DNA of 62,113 bases. It comes from Bacteroidales bacterium. Lineage in GTDB: Bacteria > Bacteroidota > Bacteroidia > Bacteroidales > ML635J-15. Numbering within the stretch: the first letter of the stretch is position 1; every line of letters begins with the position of its first letter. The stretch covers positions 1 through 62,113 of the forward strand of contig QKHS01000059.1 of the NCBI GenBank assembly GCA_003249955.1. Direction: 5' to 3'. Below are positions 17,601 to 25,707 of this stretch, one piece after another. Below the pieces are notes generated by a model. That model did not search any database and had not been told where the DNA came from. It saw only the letters and a list, made by a program, of their open reading frames with translations. The position numbers and the translations under genes are program-made.

Positions 17601-20600
17601 GCTTGACGGTTCAACATCCGATTTTGACGGTGTTATCGCAGTAAACGATTTAGGAACCGGAACATACACCGCTACTGTCAGAGTTGTTAACACAACTGCT
17701 GAAAACATTATAAGTGCAACCGTAAATACCGAAGCTGTAACCCAGACTCAGGACATTACAGTTTTACCGGCTCCTGTTTCAACTGCAAATACTTTGATAA
17801 CTGCTGATCCGGAAATCATCACAACAGATGAAACAAGCGACATTACAGTTCAGTTAAAAGATATATTTGACAATAATATTACTGTAAGCAGCGGTACCGT
17901 TACATTGTTTACTACTGTCGGATTCTTATCAGAAGTAACTGACAATGGTGACGGAACATACTCAGCAGTTCTTTCAACAAACATCACAGGAAACGCAGTT
18001 ATAACCGGAGAACTGGACGGTTCGGCAATAACCGACGATGAAACGGTTCTTATAAACGAAGGTGCTCCTTCTTTACTTACAAGCACTATTTCTGCAAGCC
18101 CTGAATCCATTACTACCGACGAAGCAAGTACAATTACTGTTCAGCTAAAAGATCAGTACGGAAACAATTTAACGACAAGCAGAGGCGTAATTACTCTTGA
18201 AACAACTCTTGGCGTTCTTACCGGTGTTACCGACAATATGGACGGAACATATACTGCTGTATTAAGTGCAAACAACACAGGAACAGGAATTGCAACAATA
18301 ACAGGAAAACTGGACGAACAGGCAATCTCAGACATTGCAGAGGTTATTATCACCGAAGGTTTGCCGGCATTAGATCAGATAAGTATCGTTTCAAATCCTG
18401 AAACAATGACTACTGACGAAACCAGTGATATTACAATTCAACTGAAAGACCAACACGGAAACATGTTGACTACCAGCGGAGGAGTTATCACATTATCAAC
18501 TACATTAGGTGTATTATCATCTGTAACCGACAATATGGACGGAACATATTCGGCTGTTCTTTCAGCAAACAACACAGGTATCGGTATTGCAACAATTACC
18601 GGACAACTTGATGGCTCAGACATTGTTGACGATGCTGTTGTTACAATTACAGACGGTCTTCCGGTATTATCTTTAATTACTATTTCAGCAGATCCCGAAA
18701 CAATGACTACTGACGAAACCAGTAATATCACAGTTCAGTTAAAAGATCAGCACGGAAATAACATAACCATAAGCAGCGGAATTGTAACATTATTTACAGA
18801 TCTTGGTGCTTTGACTGAAGTTACTGATAACGGAGACGGTACATATTCAGCAGTTTTATCTGCAAATGCAAGCGGAACAGGAACTGCAACAATCACAGGA
18901 CAACTTGACGGTTCTGATATTTCTGATAATGCTTCGGTTGTAATAACAGAAGGTATGCCGGATGTAACAATGATTACAATAAGTGCCGATCCTTCAGCAA
19001 TAACCGCTGACGAAACAAGCGAAATTACCGTTCAGTTAAAAGACCAGCATGGTAATTTGCTCACAACAAGCGGAGGAATTATTACACTTGAAACAAGCCT
19101 CGGACACTTATCTGCTGTAACCGACAACCTTAACGGAACCTATAGTGCAACATTATACCCCGATTTCAGCGGAACAGGTATTGCAAACATTACAGGAAAA
19201 CTCGACGGAGCAGATATTGAAGATGATGAAAATGTAAGTATTACATTTGGTGTTGCAACCCATCTGGCAATTGCAACCCAGCCATCTCCTACCGCAATAG
19301 CAGGTGAATTTTTCGTACAGCAACCGGATATCAGAGTCGTTGACCAATACAATAATATTGTAGCAAACGACAATACCACAATTGTTACAGCAAGCTCGAC
19401 CGGAAGCAGTGAATTAACCGGAAACAGAGACGTAACAGCTTCAGGCGGTATAGTCGCATTCACCGACCTTGCTTATGAAATTGCAGAAGTTATTACAATT
19501 GATTTCACTACAGATTTACTTACGGGAGTAACTTCCGGGTTTATTGATGTAAGCCCTGCTGCTGCAGATTACTTTACAATTACAAGTCCTGCCGATATTA
19601 TCGCAGGCGGGAACAGAGCGGCATATACAGTTACCCGTTATGACGAATTTGATAATCTTGTATTTGCAGGAGATCAGACAGTCTATTTATACTCAAATTC
19701 AACAGGTCTCAATGCTAAGTTTTACGATGCTGCAACACTCGGATCTCAGGTAGATCAGATTACAATTCCTGACGGATCAACAACAGCAGACTTCTGGTAT
19801 TATGATGAAAAAACAGGAGACTGGACAATTACTGTATCTGATGCAAGCCCGGTATCTGACGGAGCAGAAGGTATAAGTGATGCTTCCGACGATATCACAG
19901 TACTTCCGGCAGCATTAAACGATTTCTACGTATATGGTGTTGAAAATCCTCATTATTACGGAGAATACCAGAGTGTTACCGTTGTTGCACGCGACTTGTT
20001 CCAGAATGTAAAAACCGATTATCTCGGAACAATTACATTCCAGCTTACCGATCCCGGAGCCTTAAGTCCTGACGACTACACTTTCATCCCGACAGACATG
20101 GGTATAGTTGAATTCACAAACGAAATTCTGTTCAGCGAAGAAGGTTTGTTCTGGGTAACAGTTCTTGACCTTGACGAGCCGGCATACTACGGTTACCAGG
20201 CAAACATTATTGTAGAAAAACGACCTATAACCGTTACAGCAAACAACAGATCTAAAATTTACGGTGATGATATCACATTAGGAACAACTGATTTCTATGT
20301 AACAGGATCATTTGCAAACGGCGAAAGTATTACCGGCGTTGTCCTCACCAGTACAGGTACAGCAATTGACGCTGCAGCAGGAATACACGCCATTGTTCCG
20401 TCTGATGCATCAGGGATAAACGGATTCCTTGCAGATAATTATGACATAACCTACTCCGAAGCAGGAGAATTAAATGTTGAAGCTGCAGATTTATCTGTAA
20501 CAGCAACAGAATTACAGTCTAAAGTTTATGGCTCGGCAGATCCTGTATTCGCATACACAGCTTCAGGATTCAAAGCTTCTGACGATATTTCTGTATTTAC

Positions 20601-23600
20601 CGGAGCTTTGGAACGTGTTGAAGGAGAAGACGTAGGTGCTTATGCCCTTACTTTAGGAACCCTGTCTGCAGGAACAAACTATAATATTCTTTTCACATCT
20701 GCTGATTTCAGCATTACCCCTGCAACAATCAATGTTTTTGCAGATGCCGGACAAAGCAAGATTTACGGAGAAACCGACCCGGTATTTACCTATACAGCAA
20801 CAGGCTTTGGCTTTGCCGATGACATGTCTGTATTCAGCGGTCAATTAAGCCGTGTTGAAGGTGAAGACTTCGGATTATACGCTTTAACCGAAGGTGACTT
20901 ATCAGCAGGTGATAACTACACTATCTCATTCACATCCGAAGATTTCAGCATTACTGCAAAAACTCTTACTGTTTATGCAACCGAAGGTCAAAGCAAAGAA
21001 TTCGGCAACGTGGATCCTGTTTTCGCTTTCACAGCATCAGGATTTGAATTCGCTGACGACATAAGCATAATAACAGGTGCTCTGGATCGTGAAGCCGGAG
21101 AAGATATCGGGGTTTACGATTTGTATCAGGGAACAATAAGTGCAGGAGCAAATTATTCTATTGACTTTGTACCTGCAACATTCTCAATCGGACAACGTAC
21201 TCTGAATTTCAGCAACTTCTTAGCTGACGATAAGGTTTATGACAACAATAATATTGTAACAGGAACCAGCTTCAGCGATGACAGGTTAGAAGGCGACGAT
21301 TTGACATTCAGCTATACTGCCTACTTCGAAGATGAAAATGCCGGCATTGACAAAAATGTTTATTTCACTTCAATCCAACTTACCGGCGGAGCTGATATGG
21401 ACAAATATATTTTAGCTTCAACCACAGGTACAGGACATGCTGATATTACTCCACGTACTCTTAATCTCTATGGTTTTGCTGCAACAAGTAAAACTTATGA
21501 TGGTACCACTTCAGTTGACGGAACAGGTTTTGTTGACGACAGAATTGTGGGCGACCTGCTTTCATTCAGCAAAACAGTTGCTTTTGAAGATAAAAATGTA
21601 GGCGAAAACAAAACTGTTAATTACAGTGCAATTACCATCAGCGGTGGTGTTGACAGATATAATTATACTCTGGCTGAAAACTCAGGAGTAGCATATGCAA
21701 GCATCTTCGAAAGAACTCTTACCGTTAATGCTACTGCTTTTGATAAAGATTATGACGGCAACACTTCGGCAACAGCAGAACTCACCGACAACAGAATCTC
21801 CGGTGATGATCTCACTCTTGCTTACACTTCCGCTTCATTTGACAATGAACTTGCAGGAATAAACAAACCTGTCAGTGTTACAGGAATATCTATTACAGGC
21901 GGAGCAGATATGCTTAACTATGTTTTGGCTGCCGACAACTGCTTAACCAATGCTGATATTAATAAGAAAGAATTGCTTATAACTGCTAATAATGTGTCAA
22001 AATGTTATGACGGCAATGTTTACAGCGAATCGTTTACTGTCAGCTATAACGGATTTATTACCGGCGAAGATTATACAGTATTGGGTAACAGCCTGACTTT
22101 CAACACAGAAGCATTAACTGCAACCGAATCGGGAGATTATCCTATAATTCCGTCAGGATACACATCTGATAACTATGACATTGTTTATCAAAACGGAACA
22201 TTGTCAATAAATTCTGTTCTTACTGCAGGTATTTCAGGAACAACCGAAGCCTGTTCAGGATCAGAAAACCCTGAAATAACATTTACAGGAGACCTTGGAA
22301 TAGAACCTTACACTTTCTACTACACTGTTAACGGTGGCTCAATTCAGGAAATAACCACAGTTTCAGGTAATAGTGTATCAGTAGCACAATCAACCGCGGT
22401 TAACGGCGAATTCGTTTACGAATTATCAGGTGTTGCTGATGCCAACGGATGTTACAGAGATCAGTCAGGTTCTGCAACAATCAGTGTAAATGAAATTATC
22501 AGCACTCCTTCAGGTGACCCTGTTCAGACTTTCTGTGATAATGCAACAATTGCAGATTTGGTACTGAACACAGGAAATCTTGTTTGGTTTGATGCTTCTA
22601 CAGGTGGCAACATTATAAATCCTGAAACAGAACTTATCAGCGGCTCAAATTATTTTGCTTCACAAATGGTTGGCGGATGCGAAAGTGCCGGCAGGTTTGA
22701 AGTTGAAGCAGTGATAAATAACAGCACAAGCAGCTCTGTTGACATTACCGCCTGCGATGATTACGAATGGTTTGGAACTACTTACACTGAAAGCGGACAA
22801 TACTTCCATACTATAGAGAATGCAGCAGGTTGTGACAGTGTTATTACTCTTAACTTAACCATAAACAACAGTACAAGCAGTTCTCTTGATATTACTGCAT
22901 GTGACAGTTACGAATGGTTCGGCACTACTTACACCGAAAGCGGACAGTACTTCTATACCGAAGAAAATGCAGCAGGTTGTGACAGTGTTATTACTCTGAA
23001 CTTAACCATAAACAACAGTACAAGCAGTTCTCTTGATATTACTGCATGCGACAGCTATGAATGGTTCGGTACTACTTACACCGAAAGCGGACAGTACTTC
23101 TATACCGAAGAAAATGTAGCAGGTTGTGACAGTGTTATTACCCTGAATCTGACCATAAACAACAGTACAAGCAGTTCTCTTGATATTACTGCATGTGACA
23201 GTTACGAATGGTTCGGCACCACTTATACTGAAAGCGGACAGTACACACACACCGAAGAAAACGCGGCTGGTTGCGACAATGTAATTACTCTTAACCTGAC
23301 CATAAACAACAGCACAAGCAGTTCTGTTGATATTACTGCATGTGACAGTTACGAATGGTTCGGCACTACTTACACTGAAAGCGGACAGTATTTATACACT
23401 GAAGAAAATGCGGCTGGTTGTGACCATGTAAATACTCTGAACTTAACTATAAACAACAGCACAAACAGTTCGGTTGATATTACCGCATGTGATAGTTACG
23501 AATGGTTCGGCACTACTTATACCGAAAGCGGCCAATACTTCTACACTACTGAAAATGTAGCCGGTTGTGACAGTATCATTACCCTGAACTTAACTATAAA

Positions 23601-24741
23601 CAACAGTACAAGCAGTTCTCTTGACATTACTGCATGTGATAGCTACGAATGGTTCGGGACTACTTACACCGAAAGCGGACAGTACTTCTACACTGAAGAA
23701 AATGCGGCTGGTTGTGACCACGTAAATACTCTGAACTTAACTATCAACAACAGTACAAGCAGTTCGGTTGACATTGCAGCATGCGATAGTTACGAATGGT
23801 TCGGAACTACTTACACTGAAAGCGGACAGTACTTCTACACTACAGAGAATGTAGCCGGTTGTGACAGTATTATTACTCTGAACTTAACAATAGGCAGTAC
23901 TACAAGTAGTTCTGTTGATATTACTGCATGCGACAGCTACGAATGGTTCGGAACTACTTATACCGAAAGTGGCCAATACTTCTACACTGAAGAAAATCCG
24001 GGAGGTTGCGACCATTTAAACACTCTGAACCTAACCATAAATAACAGTACAAGCAGTTCTGTTGACATTACTGCTTGCGACAGTTACGAATGGTTCGGGA
24101 CTACTTATACCGAAAGCGGTGAGTATTTATACACTACTGAGAATACCGCCGGTTGTGACAGTGTTATAACTCTGAACTTAACCATAAATAACAGCACAAA
24201 CAGTTCTGTTGACATTACAGAATGTGACAGTTACGAGTGGTTTGGAACAACTTACACAGAAAGCGGCGAGTATTTCTATACTATTGAAAACGCAGCAGGT
24301 TGTGATAGTGTTATAACTCTGAACTTAACACTGAACGAAAGTACAGAAGTTACAATCGATACGGTTGCATGTAATTTTTACATTTCTCCGTTGGGAACAG
24401 AATATACCGAATCTCAGACTATTGTTGAAACCATTCCGAACTCGGCAGGTTGCGACAGTATAATAACTATCAATTTAACAATAGATATTTGTGAAGGTAT
24501 TACATCCTTACCGGTTGAAATGATTAAATTATATCCTAATCCTGCAACTGACATCCTGACTATTGAAGGTGCAGAAAATGCAGATATCGAAATGACAGAC
24601 ATGCTTGGTAAAACAGTATTCTATAAAAAGGCTGATGATAGAATAACAACTATCGACGTTAACGATCTGATACCGGCTGTTTACTTCGTAAGGATAAACC
24701 AAAACGGAATAACCTCTACACACAAAGTGGTTATTAAGTAA
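14689..24741 (+). CDS. Giant modular cell-surface adhesin (3350 aa) with T9SS sorting domain
   Basis: Signal peptide (1-21), then in order: a GEVED-type domain (~22-165, KIWFDFNGNGNLSDSGE); an InlB-B-repeat-like domain (~180-262); two Ig-like domains; an MBG domain (~440-510, SKVYGAAEPALDYTASG); a YDG domain; several filamin/Ig-like modules (~600-1030); five 99-aa invasin-type repeats (~1034-1518); more Ig-like modules; four MBG domains (~1840-2170); three YDG domains (~2170-2430, KTYDGTTS, KDYDGNTS); another MBG-type module; eleven near-identical 49-aa repeats plus a degenerate twelfth (2676-3263); and a T9SS type A tail (~3270-3350, KLYPNPATDILTIEG). All modules are extracellular stalk or binding folds. 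The likely role is adhesion or a surface layer; the ligand is unknown. A strong terminator follows. Confidence 0.92.
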   Translation: MKKLYLIIVLLIGVTWQMVAQSPLCESYPTTFCCEYVSSVTINGVTRAGAPDATGFTSGPGYFDYTGEVLTAMVAGNTYPVSVTVKTNSSYQEFVKIWFDFNGNGNLSDSGELVFDQVNTFNGTYVYSGDITVPTTAFNGEVYIRVVMVYANSPALCGTYSYGTTLDFKASISGGVSAQNLTVATTASGGYDGNIVSSPSGINTGSSMTTANFATGTNVTLTATPNSGGSFINWSGDASGSTNPLTVTLNSDMNITANFGPSAPANPTSVTVGSSTICNGSSTSLTANGASGTVYWYSGSCGGTLVGTGNPINVSPATTTTYYARNYTTAFSPGCASATVTVDPVSAGGSITGTNAITYGSSTGTMTLGSYTGTIQQWEKKLNSGSWSVISNTANTYSESPASAGTWYYRALVKSGVCSEAYSSEFAVTVNKANLTVTANDKSKVYGAAEPALDYTASGTLYFGDTYSVISGVSISTATGAAATFGTHTITASSGTASNYNISYVDGTLTVSKAELTVINAVAENKIYDTNTDAVISGAELSGVFYSDDVILDNSLTGTFAQAEVAQNIGVSTAMTISGTDAFNYTLVQPTYLSADITPGPLDHFTVSGISNPIMAGEAATLDVSAFDFYDNLKTDYTGTINITSDDPMAVLPSDYTFTAGDNGTKSFTDGDNGTKSFTDGIILKTTGTHFVKVTAGSVTNQQSDILLTPGGLDYFTVVTEHNDTETAASAFSVTVTAYDMYGNVKTDLNGDVDVIWTSTATASGNGTNPVKPADGNISFASGVSTVSGFTLYNANETPTITVTETANSKTGTSSEILVNHLALQNFLVEAGTSQIAGVPFDATVTARDMYYNTVTDYAGSINFKSSADAVVSYPAGNQSFVGYSGVRHFTNAITINPVGTYWLRAADAAIPIILGTQYGIVVNPAPFDAGTSSLTVDYNTRIAGEYVIATVIPRDEFGNLLGTGKDVSVMLDGSTSDFDGVIAVNDLGTGTYTATVRVVNTTAENIISATVNTEAVTQTQDITVLPAPVSTANTLITADPEIITTDETSDITVQLKDIFDNNITVSSGTVTLFTTVGFLSEVTDNGDGTYSAVLSTNITGNAVITGELDGSAITDDETVLINEGAPSLLTSTISASPESITTDEASTITVQLKDQYGNNLTTSRGVITLETTLGVLTGVTDNMDGTYTAVLSANNTGTGIATITGKLDEQAISDIAEVIITEGLPALDQISIVSNPETMTTDETSDITIQLKDQHGNMLTTSGGVITLSTTLGVLSSVTDNMDGTYSAVLSANNTGIGIATITGQLDGSDIVDDAVVTITDGLPVLSLITISADPETMTTDETSNITVQLKDQHGNNITISSGIVTLFTDLGALTEVTDNGDGTYSAVLSANASGTGTATITGQLDGSDISDNASVVITEGMPDVTMITISADPSAITADETSEITVQLKDQHGNLLTTSGGIITLETSLGHLSAVTDNLNGTYSATLYPDFSGTGIANITGKLDGADIEDDENVSITFGVATHLAIATQPSPTAIAGEFFVQQPDIRVVDQYNNIVANDNTTIVTASSTGSSELTGNRDVTASGGIVAFTDLAYEIAEVITIDFTTDLLTGVTSGFIDVSPAAADYFTITSPADIIAGGNRAAYTVTRYDEFDNLVFAGDQTVYLYSNSTGLNAKFYDAATLGSQVDQITIPDGSTTADFWYYDEKTGDWTITVSDASPVSDGAEGISDASDDITVLPAALNDFYVYGVENPHYYGEYQSVTVVARDLFQNVKTDYLGTITFQLTDPGALSPDDYTFIPTDMGIVEFTNEILFSEEGLFWVTVLDLDEPAYYGYQANIIVEKRPITVTANNRSKIYGDDITLGTTDFYVTGSFANGESITGVVLTSTGTAIDAAAGIHAIVPSDASGINGFLADNYDITYSEAGELNVEAADLSVTATELQSKVYGSADPVFAYTASGFKASDDISVFTGALERVEGEDVGAYALTLGTLSAGTNYNILFTSADFSITPATINVFADAGQSKIYGETDPVFTYTATGFGFADDMSVFSGQLSRVEGEDFGLYALTEGDLSAGDNYTISFTSEDFSITAKTLTVYATEGQSKEFGNVDPVFAFTASGFEFADDISIITGALDREAGEDIGVYDLYQGTISAGANYSIDFVPATFSIGQRTLNFSNFLADDKVYDNNNIVTGTSFSDDRLEGDDLTFSYTAYFEDENAGIDKNVYFTSIQLTGGADMDKYILASTTGTGHADITPRTLNLYGFAATSKTYDGTTSVDGTGFVDDRIVGDLLSFSKTVAFEDKNVGENKTVNYSAITISGGVDRYNYTLAENSGVAYASIFERTLTVNATAFDKDYDGNTSATAELTDNRISGDDLTLAYTSASFDNELAGINKPVSVTGISITGGADMLNYVLAADNCLTNADINKKELLITANNVSKCYDGNVYSESFTVSYNGFITGEDYTVLGNSLTFNTEALTATESGDYPIIPSGYTSDNYDIVYQNGTLSINSVLTAGISGTTEACSGSENPEITFTGDLGIEPYTFYYTVNGGSIQEITTVSGNSVSVAQSTAVNGEFVYELSGVADANGCYRDQSGSATISVNEIISTPSGDPVQTFCDNATIADLVLNTGNLVWFDASTGGNIINPETELISGSNYFASQMVGGCESAGRFEVEAVINNSTSSSVDITACDDYEWFGTTYTESGQYFHTIENAAGCDSVITLNLTINNSTSSSLDITACDSYEWFGTTYTESGQYFYTEENAAGCDSVITLNLTINNSTSSSLDITACDSYEWFGTTYTESGQYFYTEENVAGCDSVITLNLTINNSTSSSLDITACDSYEWFGTTYTESGQYTHTEENAAGCDNVITLNLTINNSTSSSVDITACDSYEWFGTTYTESGQYLYTEENAAGCDHVNTLNLTINNSTNSSVDITACDSYEWFGTTYTESGQYFYTTENVAGCDSIITLNLTINNSTSSSLDITACDSYEWFGTTYTESGQYFYTEENAAGCDHVNTLNLTINNSTSSSVDIAACDSYEWFGTTYTESGQYFYTTENVAGCDSIITLNLTIGSTTSSSVDITACDSYEWFGTTYTESGQYFYTEENPGGCDHLNTLNLTINNSTSSSVDITACDSYEWFGTTYTESGEYLYTTENTAGCDSVITLNLTINNSTNSSVDITECDSYEWFGTTYTESGEYFYTIENAAGCDSVITLNLTLNESTEVTIDTVACNFYISPLGTEYTESQTIVETIPNSAGCDSIITINLTIDICEGITSLPVEMIKLYPNPATDILTIEGAENADIEMTDMLGKTVFYKKADDRITTIDVNDLIPAVYFVRINQNGITSTHKVVIK
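16671..16730 (+). repeat. 30-nt tandem duplication inside the adhesin gene
   Basis: Units 16671-16700 and 16701-16730 differ at only two positions and encode DNGTKSFTDG twice. This is a recent in-frame slippage event; the sister modules downstream have the sequence only once. Confidence 0.85.
17788..19242 (+). repeat. Five tandem ~297-nt invasin-type repeats in the adhesin gene
   Basis: The phrase TTDETSxITVQLKDQHGN recurs at nucleotides 17824, 18115, 18412, 18709 and 19006, a period of 291 once and then 297 three times. Each unit is one Ig-like (Big/BID_1) module of about 97-99 aa. The DNA copies have diverged more than those of the 147-nt repeats downstream. Confidence 0.85.
22714..24477 (+). 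repeat. Array of 147-nt (49-aa) repeats, eleven near-identical and one degenerate
   Basis: The period is exactly 147 nt, with unit starts at 22714, 22861, 23008 and so on to 24331. Each unit encodes a segment with ITACDSYEWFGTTYTESG, an aromatic-rich strand and AGCDSVITLNLTINNST. Two invariant Cys per unit suggest one disulfide in each. The repeat is a known Bacteroidota surface-protein motif. The near-identity of the units at DNA level implies ongoing homogenisation, and copy number may vary between strains. Confidence 0.95.
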
Positions 24742-24761
24742 TATTCTAATCAAATTTAAAT

Positions 24762-24797
24762 GAGAGGCTGCTATTAATTTGGCAGCCTCTCTTTTTT
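24762..24797 (+). terminator. Intrinsic terminator after the adhesin gene
   Basis: GAGAGGCTGC (24762-24771) pairs perfectly with GCAGCCTCTC (24782-24791) around a 10-nt loop and is followed by six T residues. Confidence 0.95.
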
Positions 24798-24904
24798 ATT
24801 AATTATGTTGCCGTATTATTATCTTATTTATTTTATGTTTCGCAGATTCTTCAAAAATGTTTTATTTTTTTACTGTTTATCTTAATTAAATGTCATAATT
24901 TATT

Positions 24905-24912
24905 TACATTTG
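24905..24912 (+). promoter_or_regulatory. Candidate -7 element for the 24946 gene
   Basis: TACATTTG fits TAnnTTTG and lies 33 nt before the start codon. No good TTTG is found 19-20 nt upstream, so this is a weak call. Confidence 0.35.
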
Positions 24913-24945
24913 TTCAGATATAATAATTTACAAAATAATATTCCT

Positions 24946-25569
24946 ATGAAAAACATAATCCTTCTGCCATTAATTTTACTCCTGATTTCGTTTTCATGCA
25001 TTGCCCAGGAAAGTAGTACTGCTGGTTTCGGCAAACAATTACATAAAAAAGATACAAGCATAAATTCAGAAAATTTTACAAACGAAAGACAACCGGCTGC
25101 AAAACTTGTACATGAACGCAAAGACAGCTCAATAATATTCAAAAATATTGTATCCACTCAACTATATGATACAATATCCATAGCCCTTCAGTTTAATGAA
25201 AACGATACAACCAGAACTTTTGGAATATTTACATCTGATGTGGACAATAGCATTGAAAAAATGATAAGTTTCTGGGGAGAGCCAACAATTTTAACTGCCG
25301 GGGAAATTGTTTGGAAAAATGTAAACATTCCCGGGTTACACAAAAAAACCACGATAGAGATTTACGACGGGTGGTTATCGGCTCCTTACAAAACTGTTAC
25401 AATTAAAAGATTCAGCAGCGAAGAACAAAAAACAGAAATTCTTTCAGGATTAAAAGAATTTCAGCACCGTCACACCATAATCACATTTAAAAACAAACAG
25501 GACGAAAATATTGTTAATTCAAAAGAACTTGAAGTCCTTATGCATAATTATATCATGACAATTTTATAA
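24946..25569 (+). CDS. Secreted protein of unknown function
   Basis: 207 aa from the ATG at 24946, which gives a proper signal peptide (MKNIILLPLILLLISF .. CIAQ); a start at 24910 would add twelve polar residues in front. The mature part begins with a Ser/Lys-rich low-complexity stretch. Residues ~80-165 (TRTFGIFTSDVDNSIEKMISFWGEPT .. NIPGLHKKTTIEIYDGWLS) look like a compact alpha/beta domain. The Cys near the signal peptide end (SFSCIAQ) does not form a good lipobox. I do not recognise a family. It stands alone between the adhesin terminator and mutS2. Confidence 0.7.
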   Translation: MKNIILLPLILLLISFSCIAQESSTAGFGKQLHKKDTSINSENFTNERQPAAKLVHERKDSSIIFKNIVSTQLYDTISIALQFNENDTTRTFGIFTSDVDNSIEKMISFWGEPTILTAGEIVWKNVNIPGLHKKTTIEIYDGWLSAPYKTVTIKRFSSEEQKTEILSGLKEFQHRHTIITFKNKQDENIVNSKELEVLMHNYIMTIL

Positions 25570-25683
25570 ATGTCTGGCGACAAAACACATGCAAATGCAT
25601 AATTTAATGAGACTTTTACAATAGTCTTATGTCATATCCCCTATTTTTCTTACGGCTTCCGTCATCCATCTTATGTCTTTTTT

Positions 25684-25691
25684 TATCTTTG
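25684..25691 (+). promoter_or_regulatory. Candidate -7 element for mutS2
   Basis: TATCTTTG is a perfect TAnnTTTG and lies 16 nt before the GTG start, implying a very short leader. A TTTG -33 element is not evident. Confidence 0.45.
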
Positions 25692-25707
25692 CAAAAATTT
25701 TTTATAA

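Noticed and set aside
22714-24477. Regular direct repeats that could suggest a CRISPR array
   Set aside because: The period is 147 nt with no unique spacers, and the whole array is an open coding frame of 49-aa units inside the adhesin.
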